A stretch of DNA of 64,000 nt from Burkholderiales bacterium (GCA_026400105.1 JAPLPQ010000099.1:1-64000), one strand, 5' to 3'; shown: positions 8,654 through 17,636, numbered from the stretch's first letter. The notes: generated from the sequence alone by a model not told the origin. Program-made: numbers and translations.

Positions 8654-9640
8654 TCATTCCCAGACGAAGGCGGTGGCGGGGTCGAACGGATGGGTCGCCT
8701 TCCAGTGGCGCGCGATGTCGATGCGCCGCGTCACCCAGACCCGGTCGTGCTGCTCGACATAGTCGAGGAAGCGCTGCAGTGCGCGCATGCGGCCCGGACG
8801 GCCCAGCAGGCGGCAGTGCATGCCGATGCTCATCATGGCCGGGCGCTCGTCACCCTCGGCGTAATGGACATCGAAGGCATCCTTCAGGTATTCGAAGAAC
8901 TCGTCGCCGTGGCTGTAGCCCTGCGGCAGCGCAAAGCGCATGTCGTTGCAGTCCAGCGTGTAGGGCACGACCAGATGCGGCGCCAGCGCGCCGTCGGTCT
9001 TCCTGACCTGGAGCCAGAACGGCAGGTCGTCGCCGTAGTAGTCGCTGTCGTATTCGATGCCGCCATGGTCGGCGACCAGACGGCGCGTGTGCGGGCTGTC
9101 GCGCCCGGTGTACCAGCCGGCGCCATGCACGGTGCCGGGCTGGCCCAGGCGCTGGCCGGTCAGGCGCTCGATGCTGGCCAGTCCGCGCTGCAGGTGCTCG
9201 CGCTCGGTGGCCTCGTCGACGTTCTGGTAATGAATCCAGCGCCAGCCGTGGCAGGCGATCTCGTGGCCAAGCTCGACGAAGGCCTGGGTCACCTCGGGGC
9301 AGCGCTCGAGCGCCATGCCGACGCCGAACACGGTCAGCGGCAGGCCGCGCCGTTCGAACTCGCGCAGCAGGCGCCAGACCCCGACGCGCGAGCCGTACTC
9401 GTAGATGCCCTCCATGCTCAGGTGGCGCGCCGGGTAGGCAGTCGGGTTGAACAGCTCGGACAGGAACTGCTCGCTGCCGGCGTCGCCGTGCAGCACCGAG
9501 TTCTCGCCGCCTTCCTCGTAGTTCAGCACGAACTGGAGCGCGACACGCGCGCGCCCGGGCCAGTGGGCAGCGGGGGGATTGCGGCCATAGCCGCGCAGGT
9601 CGCGCGGGTAGGGGGGCGAGTGGGGCAGGGAGTTGGCCAT
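8654..9640 (-). CDS. puuE: Allantoinase PuuE (polysaccharide-deacetylase fold)
   Basis: A 328-residue cofactor-light allantoinase that opens the allantoin ring to allantoate. It belongs to the NodB/polysaccharide deacetylase family, not the amidohydrolase-type AllB. Typical features are the N-terminal PRDLRGYGRNPP, the conserved FVLNYEEGGENSVLHGD, GHEIACHGWRWI and the C-terminal MMSIGMHCRLLGRPGR. Only 4 bases separate it from the uraD::allC fusion, so one transcript is expected. The regulator gntR lies 46 bases upstream on the same strand. Length matches the Pseudomonas PuuE family. Confidence 0.94.
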   Translation of the reverse strand: MANSLPHSPPYPRDLRGYGRNPPAAHWPGRARVALQFVLNYEEGGENSVLHGDAGSEQFLSELFNPTAYPARHLSMEGIYEYGSRVGVWRLLREFERRGLPLTVFGVGMALERCPEVTQAFVELGHEIACHGWRWIHYQNVDEATEREHLQRGLASIERLTGQRLGQPGTVHGAGWYTGRDSPHTRRLVADHGGIEYDSDYYGDDLPFWLQVRKTDGALAPHLVVPYTLDCNDMRFALPQGYSHGDEFFEYLKDAFDVHYAEGDERPAMMSIGMHCRLLGRPGRMRALQRFLDYVEQHDRVWVTRRIDIARHWKATHPFDPATAFVWE

Positions 9641-9686
9641 GGTGGTCGATCTAGGCGGGCGGTCTAGTGGGTGGTCTGGGGGAAAA

Positions 9687-10445
9687 TCAGTTCAGCGGCC
9701 GCAGCACGTCGGCGAGGTCGGGGCTCTTGGGGTCGAGCCGCAGGTTGCGCTCCACGCTCGCGATATGCTGCTCCATCAGCCGCACGGCGGCGCGGGCGTC
9801 GCGCTTTTCCAGCGCATCGACCAGGCGCACATGGTCGTCCTGCGAATGCTGGGCCGAGTGCGAGGACTGGTACATCAGCGAGATCAGCGAGGAGCGGCTC
9901 AGCAAGTCGGCCAGCAGGTCGGCCAGCACCTCGTTGCCCAGCATGCGCGCCAGCACCATGTGGAAGTCGGCCAGCAGTCTGGTGCGGCCCGGCACGTCGA
10001 CCCGCGCCACCGCCTCGCGTTCCTGCTGCAGGTGGGCCCGCAGGCTGGCGATCTGCGGCTCGGTGATGCAGGCGCAGAGCTGGCGCAGCATCGCGCTCTC
10101 GAGCATCAGCCGGACCTGGAACACCTGGCGCGCCTCCTCGATGCTGGGTGTGGCGACGAAGGCGCCGCGCGCCGGCTCCAGCGTCACCAGATGGTCGCGC
10201 GAGAGCTGGTTCAGCGCCTGCCGCACCAGGGTGCGCGACACCTGGAAGATGTCGGCGATCTTCTGCTCGGCCAGCTTGGTGCCCGGCATCAGGCGCCGTT
10301 CGACGATCGCGGTCGTGATGGCCTCGACGATCCTTTGCGTGGCGCCGGGCACGGCATCGCCGGCACTGGCTGCCGCGCCCGACCGGGGCCCGCGCAGGGA
10401 GTCGGTGGACGGCAGCGGCTGGGTTTTCTGTTTCTTCTGGGGCAT
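9687..10445 (-). CDS. GntR-family regulator, FCD subfamily, of the urate genes
   Basis: A 252-residue transcription factor. The winged helix-turn-helix is at about 35-105 (IVEAITTAIVERRLMPG... VSRTLVRQALNQLS), followed by an all-helical FCD ligand-binding domain with the metal/ligand His pattern (LADFHMVLARMLGN, QDDHVRLVDAL, LMEQHI). It heads the leftward ureide arm and is divergent from uraH. A perfect palindrome ACTGTATACAGT lies between the two, and a related palindrome precedes the ABC importer. It is most likely the repressor of both, released by urate or a breakdown product; the effector is inferred only from context. Confidence 0.9.
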   Translation of the reverse strand: MPQKKQKTQPLPSTDSLRGPRSGAAASAGDAVPGATQRIVEAITTAIVERRLMPGTKLAEQKIADIFQVSRTLVRQALNQLSRDHLVTLEPARGAFVATPSIEEARQVFQVRLMLESAMLRQLCACITEPQIASLRAHLQQEREAVARVDVPGRTRLLADFHMVLARMLGNEVLADLLADLLSRSSLISLMYQSSHSAQHSQDDHVRLVDALEKRDARAAVRLMEQHIASVERNLRLDPKSPDLADVLRPLN

Positions 10446-10482
10446 GGTTATTGCTTGATCGGTGGTGGCAAATGTGCACCAG

Positions 10483-10494
10483 ACTGTATACAGT
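10483..10494. promoter_or_regulatory. Putative GntR operator between gntR and uraH
   Basis: ACTGTATACAGT is a perfect 12-base palindrome 38 bases upstream of the gntR start codon and 61 bases upstream of uraH. Its left ten bases recur exactly at 12201-12210 in front of the ABC importer. Size, symmetry and position fit a dimeric FCD-GntR site. Confidence 0.65.
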
Positions 10495-10554
10495 CATTTC
10501 ACGAACATGCAAGAACCGGACCCGGCCACTTGCATCCCGAAGAAAGGAAATCCG

Positions 10555-10911
10555 ATGGGACATCTCAGTACCCACGTGCTCGACACGATGAATGGCTGCC
10601 CCGCAGCCGGCATGCAGGTCACGCTGCAGCGGCAGCAGGCCGAGGGTTACGCCACGCTGCAGTCCTTCGCGCTCAATGCCGACGGTCGCTCGCCGCAAGG
10701 GCCCCTGCTCGACGCCGCCACGCTGGCCGTCGGGCGCTACCGCCTGCTGTTCGAGGTCGGCGCCTATTTCCGCGCCCGTGGCGTCGCGCTGCCCGAGCCG
10801 GCCTTCCTCGACCGCGTGCCGGTCGAGTTCGGTATTGCCGATGCGGCGGCCCACTACCATGTGCCGCTGCTGGTCAGCCCCTGGTCCTATTCCACCTACC
10901 GTGGCTCCTGA
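10555..10911 (+). CDS. uraH: 5-Hydroxyisourate hydrolase (transthyretin-like)
   Basis: The start is the ATG preceded by GAAAGGAAA, not the upstream one in the ORF track, giving a 118-residue protein that begins MGHLSTHVLDTMNGCPA. This N-terminal motif and the C-terminal YSTYRGS are the signature ends of hydroxyisourate hydrolases, holding the catalytic His, Arg and the YRGS tetrapeptide. It converts 5-hydroxyisourate, the PuuD product, to OHCU, the UraD substrate. The gene is 12 bases ahead of puuD and is divergent from gntR. Cytoplasmic homotetramer in the known family. Confidence 0.95.
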   Translation: MGHLSTHVLDTMNGCPAAGMQVTLQRQQAEGYATLQSFALNADGRSPQGPLLDAATLAVGRYRLLFEVGAYFRARGVALPEPAFLDRVPVEFGIADAAAHYHVPLLVSPWSYSTYRGS

Positions 10912-10923
10912 AGCGAGGTCCTG

Positions 10924-12141
10924 ATGGATTCCTACCTGTTCGACTGGGTCAACCTGCTGCTGCGCTGGGCCCATGTCATCACCGCGGTGGCCTGGATCGG
11001 CGCCTCCTTCTATTTCGTCATGCTCGACAACAGCCTGTCGCCGCCCGAGCACGCCGACCTCAAGGCCAAGGGCGTCGATGGCGAGCTGTGGGCGGTGCAC
11101 GGCGGCGGTTTCTACCATTCCAACAAGTACATGCTGGCGCCCAACTGGCTGCCGCTGCCGCAGAACCTGCACTGGTCCTACTGGGAAAGCTACTCGACCT
11201 GGCTGACCGGCTTCGGGCTGTTCACCTCGCTCTACCTGTTCAATGCCGGCAGCTTCCTGATCGACAAGAGCGTGCATGACTGGCCGCCCGCGCTGGCGAT
11301 CATGGCCGCGCTTGGTTTCCTGGCGGCGTTCTGGCTGCTCTATGACGCCATCTGCCGCAGCCTGGGGCGCGGCAGGCGCGGCGACCTGATCGTCGGCGTG
11401 GGTGTGCTGGGCCTGGTGACCTTGGCCGCCTGGCTGGCCTGCCAGCTGTTCGCGGGCCGGGCCGCCTTCTTGCTGGTCGGCGCCATGCTGGCGACCGCGA
11501 TGAGCGCCAATGTCTTCTTCCTGATCATTCCGGGCCAGCGCAAGGTGGTGGCGGCGCTGCGCGCCGGCCTGGCGCCCGATCCGGTCCACGGCCAGCGCGG
11601 CAAGCAGCGCAGCGTGCACAACACCTATTTCACGCTGCCGGTGCTGATCGCGATGCTGTCCAACCACTACGGCTGGCTCTACCAGGCCCGGCACAACTGG
11701 CTGGTGCTGGTGCTGCTGATGCTCGCTGGCGCGCTGATCCGGCACAGCTTCGTGGCGCGACACCGGGCCCATGTGCAGGGGCGCCGCACGCCCTGGGAAG
11801 TGGCCGGCGCCGGGCTGCTGGTGCTGGCGGGCCTGATCTTCTGGCTGGCGCCCACGCCAGCCGCGCCGGCCCTGGCAACCGAAGCCGCCGAGGCCCGGCC
11901 GGCCAGCCTGGCCGAGCCCAAGGCCGTGATCGACCAGCGTTGCGTGCTCTGCCACAACGCCGAGGTGCAGAACAAGGGGGTGGCCCTGCACACCGAGGCG
12001 CTGATCCTTCAGCACGGCCTGGCCATCTACCAGCAGGCGGTGCTGCTGCGCCAGATGCCGCTCAACAATGCGACCGGCATCACCGAGGCCGAGCGCCTCG
12101 TGATCCGGCGCTGGTTCGACGCCGGCATGCCCCGGCACTGA
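10924..12141 (+). CDS. puuD: Membrane urate hydroxylase PuuD with C-terminal cytochrome c domain
   Basis: A 405-residue membrane-bound urate oxidase of the PuuD type. The N-terminal two thirds contain about seven or eight membrane helices (first around LLLRWAHVITAVAWIGASFYF) with conserved His and Trp residues. After a last helix (LLVLAGLIFWLAP) comes an Ala-rich linker and a cytochrome c domain with the haem motif CVLCHN near residue 340, facing the periplasm. In the family, electrons from urate go to the respiratory chain, avoiding hydrogen peroxide. It replaces soluble uricase, so this gene supplies the first step of the pathway completed by uraH, uraD and puuE. Confidence 0.94.
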   Translation: MDSYLFDWVNLLLRWAHVITAVAWIGASFYFVMLDNSLSPPEHADLKAKGVDGELWAVHGGGFYHSNKYMLAPNWLPLPQNLHWSYWESYSTWLTGFGLFTSLYLFNAGSFLIDKSVHDWPPALAIMAALGFLAAFWLLYDAICRSLGRGRRGDLIVGVGVLGLVTLAAWLACQLFAGRAAFLLVGAMLATAMSANVFFLIIPGQRKVVAALRAGLAPDPVHGQRGKQRSVHNTYFTLPVLIAMLSNHYGWLYQARHNWLVLVLLMLAGALIRHSFVARHRAHVQGRRTPWEVAGAGLLVLAGLIFWLAPTPAAPALATEAAEARPASLAEPKAVIDQRCVLCHNAEVQNKGVALHTEALILQHGLAIYQQAVLLRQMPLNNATGITEAERLVIRRWFDAGMPRH

Positions 12142-12201
12142 GCCCTGGCCCCCGATCTGGTGCGCCGCCTGGCCCGAAGCGGTGCATCATTTCGCTTGAA
12201 A

Positions 12202-12223
12202 CTGTATACAAATTTGTATTCAG
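12202..12223. promoter_or_regulatory. Putative GntR operator upstream of the ABC importer
   Basis: A 22-base inverted repeat with one mismatched pair: left arm CTGTATACAAA, right arm TTTGTATTCAG. The inner 14 bases are a perfect palindrome. It shares ACTGTATACA with the gntR-uraH site. TTGAAA (12196-12201) lies immediately left and TATTCA at the right edge, with a short 15-base spacing, so a bound dimer would cover the promoter. The importer start codon is 84 bases downstream. Confidence 0.65.
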
Positions 12224-12307
12224 ATCAGGCTGGGGCCTGGCATCGATCTTGCGACTGAGGCTGCATGCCGCCCCGAGCGGTTTCCAGACCCTTCCCTTGG
12301 AGTCCTC

Positions 12308-13336
12308 ATGAACAAGCGCCAATTCCTGCAAGTCACCGCTGCCCTGGCCGTTGCTACCCTCGGCCAGGCCCATGCACAGACCCCGCTCAAATTCCAGCTC
12401 GACTGGCGCTTCGAGGGCCCCTCGGCCCTGTTCGTCCAGCCGGCGGCCAAGGGCTATTTCAAGCAGGCCGGGCTCGATGTCACGATCGATGCCGGCAACG
12501 GCTCGAGCGGTACCGTGACCCGCGTCGCCTCGGGCAGTTACGACATCGGCCTGGCCGACGTCGCCGCGCTGATGGAGTTCCACGCCAACAACCCCGAGGC
12601 CCCGAACAAGCCGGTCGCGGTCATGATGGTCTACAACAACACGCCGGCGGCGGTGCTGGCGCTCAAGAAGTCGGGCATCAAGTCCCCGGCCGACCTCAAG
12701 GGCAAGAAGCTCGGCGCCCCGGTGTTCGATGCCGGCCGCAAGGCCTTCCCGATCCTGGACAAGGCGAACAAGATCGGTGCCGTCAGCTGGACCGCGATGG
12801 AGCCCTCGCTGCGCGAGACCATGCTGGTGCGCGGCGACGTCGACGCGATCACGGGCTTTTCCTTCACCTCGCTGCTCAACCTCGAGGCGCGCGGCGTCAA
12901 GGCCGACGAGGTCGTGCTGCTGCCCTACGCCGACTACGGCGTCAAGCTCTACGGCAACGCCATCATCGCCTCGCCCAAGCTGATCAAGGAAAACCCGGCC
13001 GCGCTCAAGGCCTTCCTGAGCGCCTTCGCCAAGGGTGCCAAGGAGGTCATGGCCAACCCGCCGGCCGCGATGGAGGCGGTCAAGGCGCGCGACGGCATCA
13101 TCAACCTGCCGATGGAGACGCGCCGGCTGCAGCTCGCGATCGATTCGGTCGTCGCCAGCCCCGATGCACGCCGCGAGGGCTTCGGCCGCGTCGATCCGGG
13201 CCGCCTGAGCCTGATGGCGAGCCAGGTCTCGGACGCCTACGCCACCAAGACCCGGGTCGATGCCGGCGCGATCTGGAACGGCAGCTTCCTGCCGCCGGCG
13301 GCCGAGCTCGACATCCTGCCCAAGGCCAAGAAATAA
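12308..13336 (+). CDS. ABC importer substrate-binding protein (NMT1/SsuA-like)
   Basis: A 342-residue periplasmic protein with a signal peptide (MNKRQFLQVTAALAVATLGQAHA; the KRQFL segment could also suit Tat export). The mature protein starts with KFQLDWRFEGPSALFVQPAAKGYFKQAGLDV, typical of the NMT1/THI5-like, nitrate/sulfonate/taurine binding superfamily. An RBS-like TTGGAG precedes the ATG. It is the first of three importer genes placed after puuD and carries the GntR-type palindrome in its promoter. The likely cargo is a purine or ureide, or a pyrimidine-like ring, by context only; sequence family alone does not settle it. Confidence 0.9.
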   Translation: MNKRQFLQVTAALAVATLGQAHAQTPLKFQLDWRFEGPSALFVQPAAKGYFKQAGLDVTIDAGNGSSGTVTRVASGSYDIGLADVAALMEFHANNPEAPNKPVAVMMVYNNTPAAVLALKKSGIKSPADLKGKKLGAPVFDAGRKAFPILDKANKIGAVSWTAMEPSLRETMLVRGDVDAITGFSFTSLLNLEARGVKADEVVLLPYADYGVKLYGNAIIASPKLIKENPAALKAFLSAFAKGAKEVMANPPAAMEAVKARDGIINLPMETRRLQLAIDSVVASPDARREGFGRVDPGRLSLMASQVSDAYATKTRVDAGAIWNGSFLPPAAELDILPKAKK

Positions 13337-13346
13337 GGGGCACCCG

Positions 13347-14174
13347 ATGGACAGCGCAATCGAAACCCCCTTCGTCGATTTCCAGAACGTCTGGCTGGCC
13401 TACAACGAGGAACTCTGGGCCGAGGGCAAGTTCGCGGTCGAGGACATCAACCTGCAGGTCAAGCGCGGCGAGTTCATCGCCATCGTCGGGCCCTCGGGCT
13501 GCGGCAAGTCGACCTTCATGAAGCTGACCACCGGCCTCAAGGCGCCGAGTCGCGGCAGCATCAAGGTCGACGGCCAGCCGGTCACCGGCCCGCTCAAGAT
13601 CTCGGGCATGGCCTTCCAGTCCTCCTCGCTGCTGCCCTGGCGCAGCACGCTCGACAACGTGCTGCTGCCGCTCGAGATCGTCGAGCCCTACCGCGCGACC
13701 TTCAAGCAAAAGCGCGCCGAATATGTCGAGCGCGCGCGCCAGCTGCTCGCGACCGTCGGCCTGGCCGGCTACGAGGACAAGTACCCGTGGGAGCTCTCGG
13801 GCGGCATGCAGCAGCGCGCCAGCATCTGCCGCGCGCTGATCCACCAGCCCAAGATGCTGCTGCTCGACGAGCCCTTCGGCGCGCTCGACGCCTTCACGCG
13901 CGAGGAGCTCTGGTGCACGCTGCGCGACCTGCACGCTGCGCAGGGCTTCAACGTGATCCTGGTCACGCACGACCTGCGCGAAAGCGTGTTCCTGGCCGAT
14001 ACCGTCTACGTGATGAGCAAGAGCCCGGGTCGCTTCGTCGTCAAGCGCGACATCGAGCTGCCGCGCCCGCGCGACCTCGAGCTGACCTACACCCCGGCCT
14101 TCACCGACATCGTGCACGAGCTGCGCGGCCATATCGGCGCCATGCGCAAGGCCGGCGCCGTCATCAACCAATGA
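13347..14174 (+). CDS. ABC importer ATP-binding protein
   Basis: The start chosen is ATG at 13347 (MDSAIETPFVDFQNVWLAYN), because the longer frame runs through the preceding gene. The protein has 275 residues. It shows Walker A GPSGCGKST, signature LSGGMQQRASICRAL, Walker B MLLLDEPFGALDA and the switch His in VTHDLRES. It belongs to the nitrate/sulfonate/taurine (SsuB/TauB-like) importer class and sits 10 bases after the binding-protein gene. Its stop overlaps the permease start as ATGA. It powers uptake through the permease dimer. Confidence 0.93.
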   Translation: MDSAIETPFVDFQNVWLAYNEELWAEGKFAVEDINLQVKRGEFIAIVGPSGCGKSTFMKLTTGLKAPSRGSIKVDGQPVTGPLKISGMAFQSSSLLPWRSTLDNVLLPLEIVEPYRATFKQKRAEYVERARQLLATVGLAGYEDKYPWELSGGMQQRASICRALIHQPKMLLLDEPFGALDAFTREELWCTLRDLHAAQGFNVILVTHDLRESVFLADTVYVMSKSPGRFVVKRDIELPRPRDLELTYTPAFTDIVHELRGHIGAMRKAGAVINQ

Positions 14175-14956
14175 ACCGGAAGTCCGCAATGAAAAGCAAG
14201 AACATCGAGCGCTGGTCGCCCTGGCTGCTGCTGCTCCTGATCATCGTGCTGTGGCAGACGCTGACCAGCGCCTTCCAGGTCTCGGAATTCATCTTCCCGA
14301 GCCCGGCCCGCATCCTCGACCAGGCGATCGAATACCACGCCGTGATCGCAGGCCACGCCTGGCGCACCTTCTGGGTCACGATGGTCGGCTTCGGCCTGGC
14401 GATCCTGGTCGGCGTGCTGCTGGGCTTCCTGATCGGCAGCTCGCGCGTCGCCTACGCGGCGGTCTACCCGCTGATGACGGCCTTCAACGCGCTGCCCAAG
14501 GCGGCCTTCGTGCCGATCCTGGTGGTCTGGTTCGGCATCGGCGTCGGCCCGGCGATCCTGACCGCCTTCCTGATCAGCTTCTTCCCGATCACGGTCAACA
14601 TCGCGACCGGGCTGGCCACGCTCGAGCCCGAGCTCGAGGACGTGCTGCGCGTGCTCGGCGCCCGACGCTGGGACGTACTCATGAAGGTCGGCCTGCCGCG
14701 CTCGCTGCCGTATTTCTTCGGTTCGCTCAAGGTCGCGATCACGCTGGCCTTTGTCGGCACCACGGTGTCCGAGATGACCGCCGCCAACGAGGGCATCGGC
14801 TACCTGCTGATCTCGGCCGGCTCGGCGATGCAGATGGGCCTGGCCTTCGCCGGCCTGCTGACCGTCGGCGTGATGGCGATGCTGATGTACGAACTGTTCA
14901 GCCTGATCGAGAAGCACACCACGGGCTGGGCGCACCGGGGTTCGCAGGGGCATTGA
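14171..14956 (+). CDS. ABC importer permease (SsuC/TauC-like)
   Basis: A 261-residue inner-membrane protein with about six helices. The coupling motif region EAA-like reads LEDVLRVLGARRWDVLMKVGLPRSLPYF. The start at 14171 overlaps the ATPase stop (ATGA); an internal ATG at 14189 is an alternative. This completes a binding protein-ATPase-permease importer. Its last 25 codons closely resemble, at DNA level too, an isolated fragment at 17.8 kb, which points to a lost paralogue or a duplication scar nearby. It faces the leftward GGDEF-EAL gene with 64 bases between. Confidence 0.93.
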   Translation: MNRKSAMKSKNIERWSPWLLLLLIIVLWQTLTSAFQVSEFIFPSPARILDQAIEYHAVIAGHAWRTFWVTMVGFGLAILVGVLLGFLIGSSRVAYAAVYPLMTAFNALPKAAFVPILVVWFGIGVGPAILTAFLISFFPITVNIATGLATLEPELEDVLRVLGARRWDVLMKVGLPRSLPYFFGSLKVAITLAFVGTTVSEMTAANEGIGYLLISAGSAMQMGLAFAGLLTVGVMAMLMYELFSLIEKHTTGWAHRGSQGH

Positions 14957-15020
14957 GCCGCTCCAGGTCGGCACCACGCCGTCCCTGCCGTCCCGCGCCG
15001 CCCCCGCTGCCCCCGCTGCC

Positions 15021-17636
15021 TCAGGCGGCGCGGGCGGTGTAGTGCCGGAACCACTGCTCGAACTGCCCCGCCGGCAGCGGCTTCGAATACCAGAAGCCCT
15101 GCACCTTGTCGCAGCCCATCGCCCGCAGCTGCTCGACCACCAGCGGGTCCTCGATGCCCTCGGCGATGGTCTTGATGCCCATGCTCTGGGCAATCTGGAT
15201 GATCGCGCGCACGATGGTCCGGTCCTGCTCGTCCTCGCGCAGGTTGGCGATGAAGGAGCGGTCGATCTTGAGCTTGTCGACATTGAGCCGCTTGAGGTAG
15301 GACAGGCTCGAATAGCCGGTGCCGAAATCGTCGATCGACAGCTCGATGCCCTTGGCCTGCCACTGCGCCACCGTCGCCAGGATCGCGCTGTCGCTGTGCA
15401 GCAGGGTCGATTCGGTCAGTTCCAGCTCGAGCCGTTTCGGATCGAGTCCGCTCTCGGCCAGTATCTCGAGCAATTCCGGCCCGAGCTGGCCGTGGCGGAA
15501 CTGCACCGCCGACAGGTTGACCGCCATGCGCAGCTGACTCCAGCCGGCCCGATGCCAGGCGGCGCCCTGGCGGCAGGCCTCCTGCAGCACCCAGCGCCCG
15601 ATCGGCGCGATCAGTCCGCTTTCCTCGGCCACGCCAATGAAGGTGCCCGGTTGCAGCAGGCCCCGTTGCGGGTGGTTCCAGCGCAGCAGGGCCTCGACGC
15701 CGACCACCTCGCTGTTGTTCAGCGCCACCTGGGGCTGGTAATGCAGCTCGAACTCCTCGCGCTCGAGCGCCAGCCGCAAGTCGTCGCAGGTCTGCAGGTA
15801 ATGCCGCAGGCTCTCGTTCATCTGCGGTTCGAAGATGCGGAACCTGCCGCGTCCGGCTTTCTTGGCTTCGTAAAGCGCGAGGTCGGCATGGCGCATCAGG
15901 CTGCCGATGTCGCGCCCGTGCTGGGGATAGATGGAGCCCCCGATCGAGAACGACAGCAGCGGCTTGATACCCTCGACCTCGAGCGGCTCCGCGATCCGGG
16001 CCAGGATGCGCTGGCAGACCAGCTGCAACTGCTCGATGGCATGCAGATCCAGCAGCACCACCATGAATTCATCGCCCGACAGGCGGCACAGCGTGTCTTC
16101 CGCGCGCAGGCTGCTGGCCACCCTGGCGGCCACGCTCTTGAGCAGCCGGTCGCCCATGGCGTGGCCGTAGACATCGTTGAAATGCTTGAAGTTGTCGAGG
16201 TCCAGGTAGAGCACGCCCAGGCTGCTGCCGTCGTGCTCGGCAATGCTCAGCGCCTGCTGCAGACGATCCTGGCCCAGGGTCCGGTTCGGCAGGCCGGTCA
16301 GGGGGTCGTGGTAGGCCAGGAACTCGATCTGTTCGAGCGCACGCTTTTGCTCGGTGGTGTCGGTGATGACCGAGTGCAGCAAGTCCTGCGCGCCCATGCG
16401 GATGCCTGTGGTCAGGACCCGGGCCGGGAAGGGCTCGCCGTCTGAGCGGCAATGCAGCCATTCGGTCTCGAAGCTGCCGTGCTTGATCACGGCATCCTGC
16501 AATTCGGCCAGCTTGTCGCTGGTCTTGCGCCCATCGGCCTGCCAGAGCGGCGACAGTTCGGTCGGTGTGCGACCCCTGATCTCCTCGATGCTGTCGAAGC
16601 GGAACATCGCCAGGCTGGCCTGGTTGGCCGCGACACAGCGCGAGTCGCTGTCGTAGAGCAGGATCGGCTGGTGCGTATCCTCGAACAGCTTGCGAAAACG
16701 CTCCTGGCTCTCGCGCTGTACTTCCTCGCTGCGCTTGATCTGCGTGATGTCCTGCAGGCTGCCAGACAGGGTCTGCAGCTTGCCCTGCGGGTCGAACACG
16801 AACTCGGTGATGCTGCGCAGCCATTTCACCTCCGTTCCGACCAGGATGCGATAGCTCACTGCGTAGCTGCTGTTGCCGCGTGCCGCCGCCGCCCAGCCGG
16901 CCTCGATCAGGCCCTTGTCGTCGGGGTGGACCTGGGCCATGAAGTCGGAATAGCTGACCGGGGTGCCGACGGCAATCCCGAAGATGCGGTAATACTCGTC
17001 CGACCAGCGGGCCTGGCCGGAGCCGACCTCCATCGTCCAGCTGCCGACATGGGCCAGGGACTGGGCCCGCTCCAGCTCGGCCTGCGACTCGCCGAGTCGG
17101 CGCATCTGGCGCCGGACGGTCTTGGCTGTCGTGCGCCCGATCATGCCGGCCACCAGCGCAGCCAGCATCAGCAGGCCGGCGACCACCTGTGGCGGTGCCT
17201 TGTTGCCGAACTCGTGGCCCTGCTGATGCAGCCCGTAGACCGACAGCACCGCGGCGACCGTCGCCAGCATCAGTGCCAGCGTCATGCGCCGACCGAGCAT
17301 GCAGCCGCCCACCATGGTGGCGATCGGCAGCGCGACCCATGAAATGTTGTAGAGGCCAGTCCCTATCAGGGCGCCGCTCCAGCCGATCAGCAGCAGGCCC
17401 CAGCACATCAGATGCACGGCCCACGAGATCCGGCCGATGCGAGCCCAGTAGAGCATCAGCAGGCCGATCACGGTCAGACCGGGCCCGCCTGGCCGGAGCT
17501 CGGACTCCCACAGCAGGTTGGCAATGAAGATGATCAGCCCCGTGCCCAGCAGCAGCAGGCCTAGCCTGCGCATCAGTCTCTCGCCGCCGGCTTTGCCAGG
17601 CTCCTGAGCGCCCTCGTTCTCGTACGCAGCCAGCAT
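15021..17636 (-). CDS. Membrane PAS-PAS-GGDEF-EAL cyclic-di-GMP protein
   Basis: I place the start at 17636 (MLAAYENEG), preceded by AGGAAAG; the track's start 36 bases upstream lacks a ribosome site. The 871-residue protein has five or six membrane helices in the first 170 residues, two PAS domains (about 195-305 and 315-430), a GGDEF domain (about 440-595) and an EAL domain (about 615-865). The cyclase motif reads SGDEF with RAED as inhibitory site. The phosphodiesterase residues are kept: EALLRW, ELTES, the DDFGTGYSSLSYL loop and the Lys in KLKIDRSF. Both activities are possible; many such hybrids act mainly as phosphodiesterases. Monocistronic. Confidence 0.92.
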   Translation of the reverse strand: MLAAYENEGAQEPGKAGGERLMRRLGLLLLGTGLIIFIANLLWESELRPGGPGLTVIGLLMLYWARIGRISWAVHLMCWGLLLIGWSGALIGTGLYNISWVALPIATMVGGCMLGRRMTLALMLATVAAVLSVYGLHQQGHEFGNKAPPQVVAGLLMLAALVAGMIGRTTAKTVRRQMRRLGESQAELERAQSLAHVGSWTMEVGSGQARWSDEYYRIFGIAVGTPVSYSDFMAQVHPDDKGLIEAGWAAAARGNSSYAVSYRILVGTEVKWLRSITEFVFDPQGKLQTLSGSLQDITQIKRSEEVQRESQERFRKLFEDTHQPILLYDSDSRCVAANQASLAMFRFDSIEEIRGRTPTELSPLWQADGRKTSDKLAELQDAVIKHGSFETEWLHCRSDGEPFPARVLTTGIRMGAQDLLHSVITDTTEQKRALEQIEFLAYHDPLTGLPNRTLGQDRLQQALSIAEHDGSSLGVLYLDLDNFKHFNDVYGHAMGDRLLKSVAARVASSLRAEDTLCRLSGDEFMVVLLDLHAIEQLQLVCQRILARIAEPLEVEGIKPLLSFSIGGSIYPQHGRDIGSLMRHADLALYEAKKAGRGRFRIFEPQMNESLRHYLQTCDDLRLALEREEFELHYQPQVALNNSEVVGVEALLRWNHPQRGLLQPGTFIGVAEESGLIAPIGRWVLQEACRQGAAWHRAGWSQLRMAVNLSAVQFRHGQLGPELLEILAESGLDPKRLELELTESTLLHSDSAILATVAQWQAKGIELSIDDFGTGYSSLSYLKRLNVDKLKIDRSFIANLREDEQDRTIVRAIIQIAQSMGIKTIAEGIEDPLVVEQLRAMGCDKVQGFWYSKPLPAGQFEQWFRHYTARAA

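Noticed and set aside
7156-9006. 616-codon rightward open frame opposite the uraD::allC and puuE genes
   Set aside because: Antisense shadow; long open frames on the reverse strand are expected at this GC content.
9664-12138. 824-codon leftward open frame opposite the urate genes
   Set aside because: It is an antisense shadow of puuD and uraH in high-GC DNA, with Arg/Gln/Gly-rich low-complexity translation and no family resemblance.
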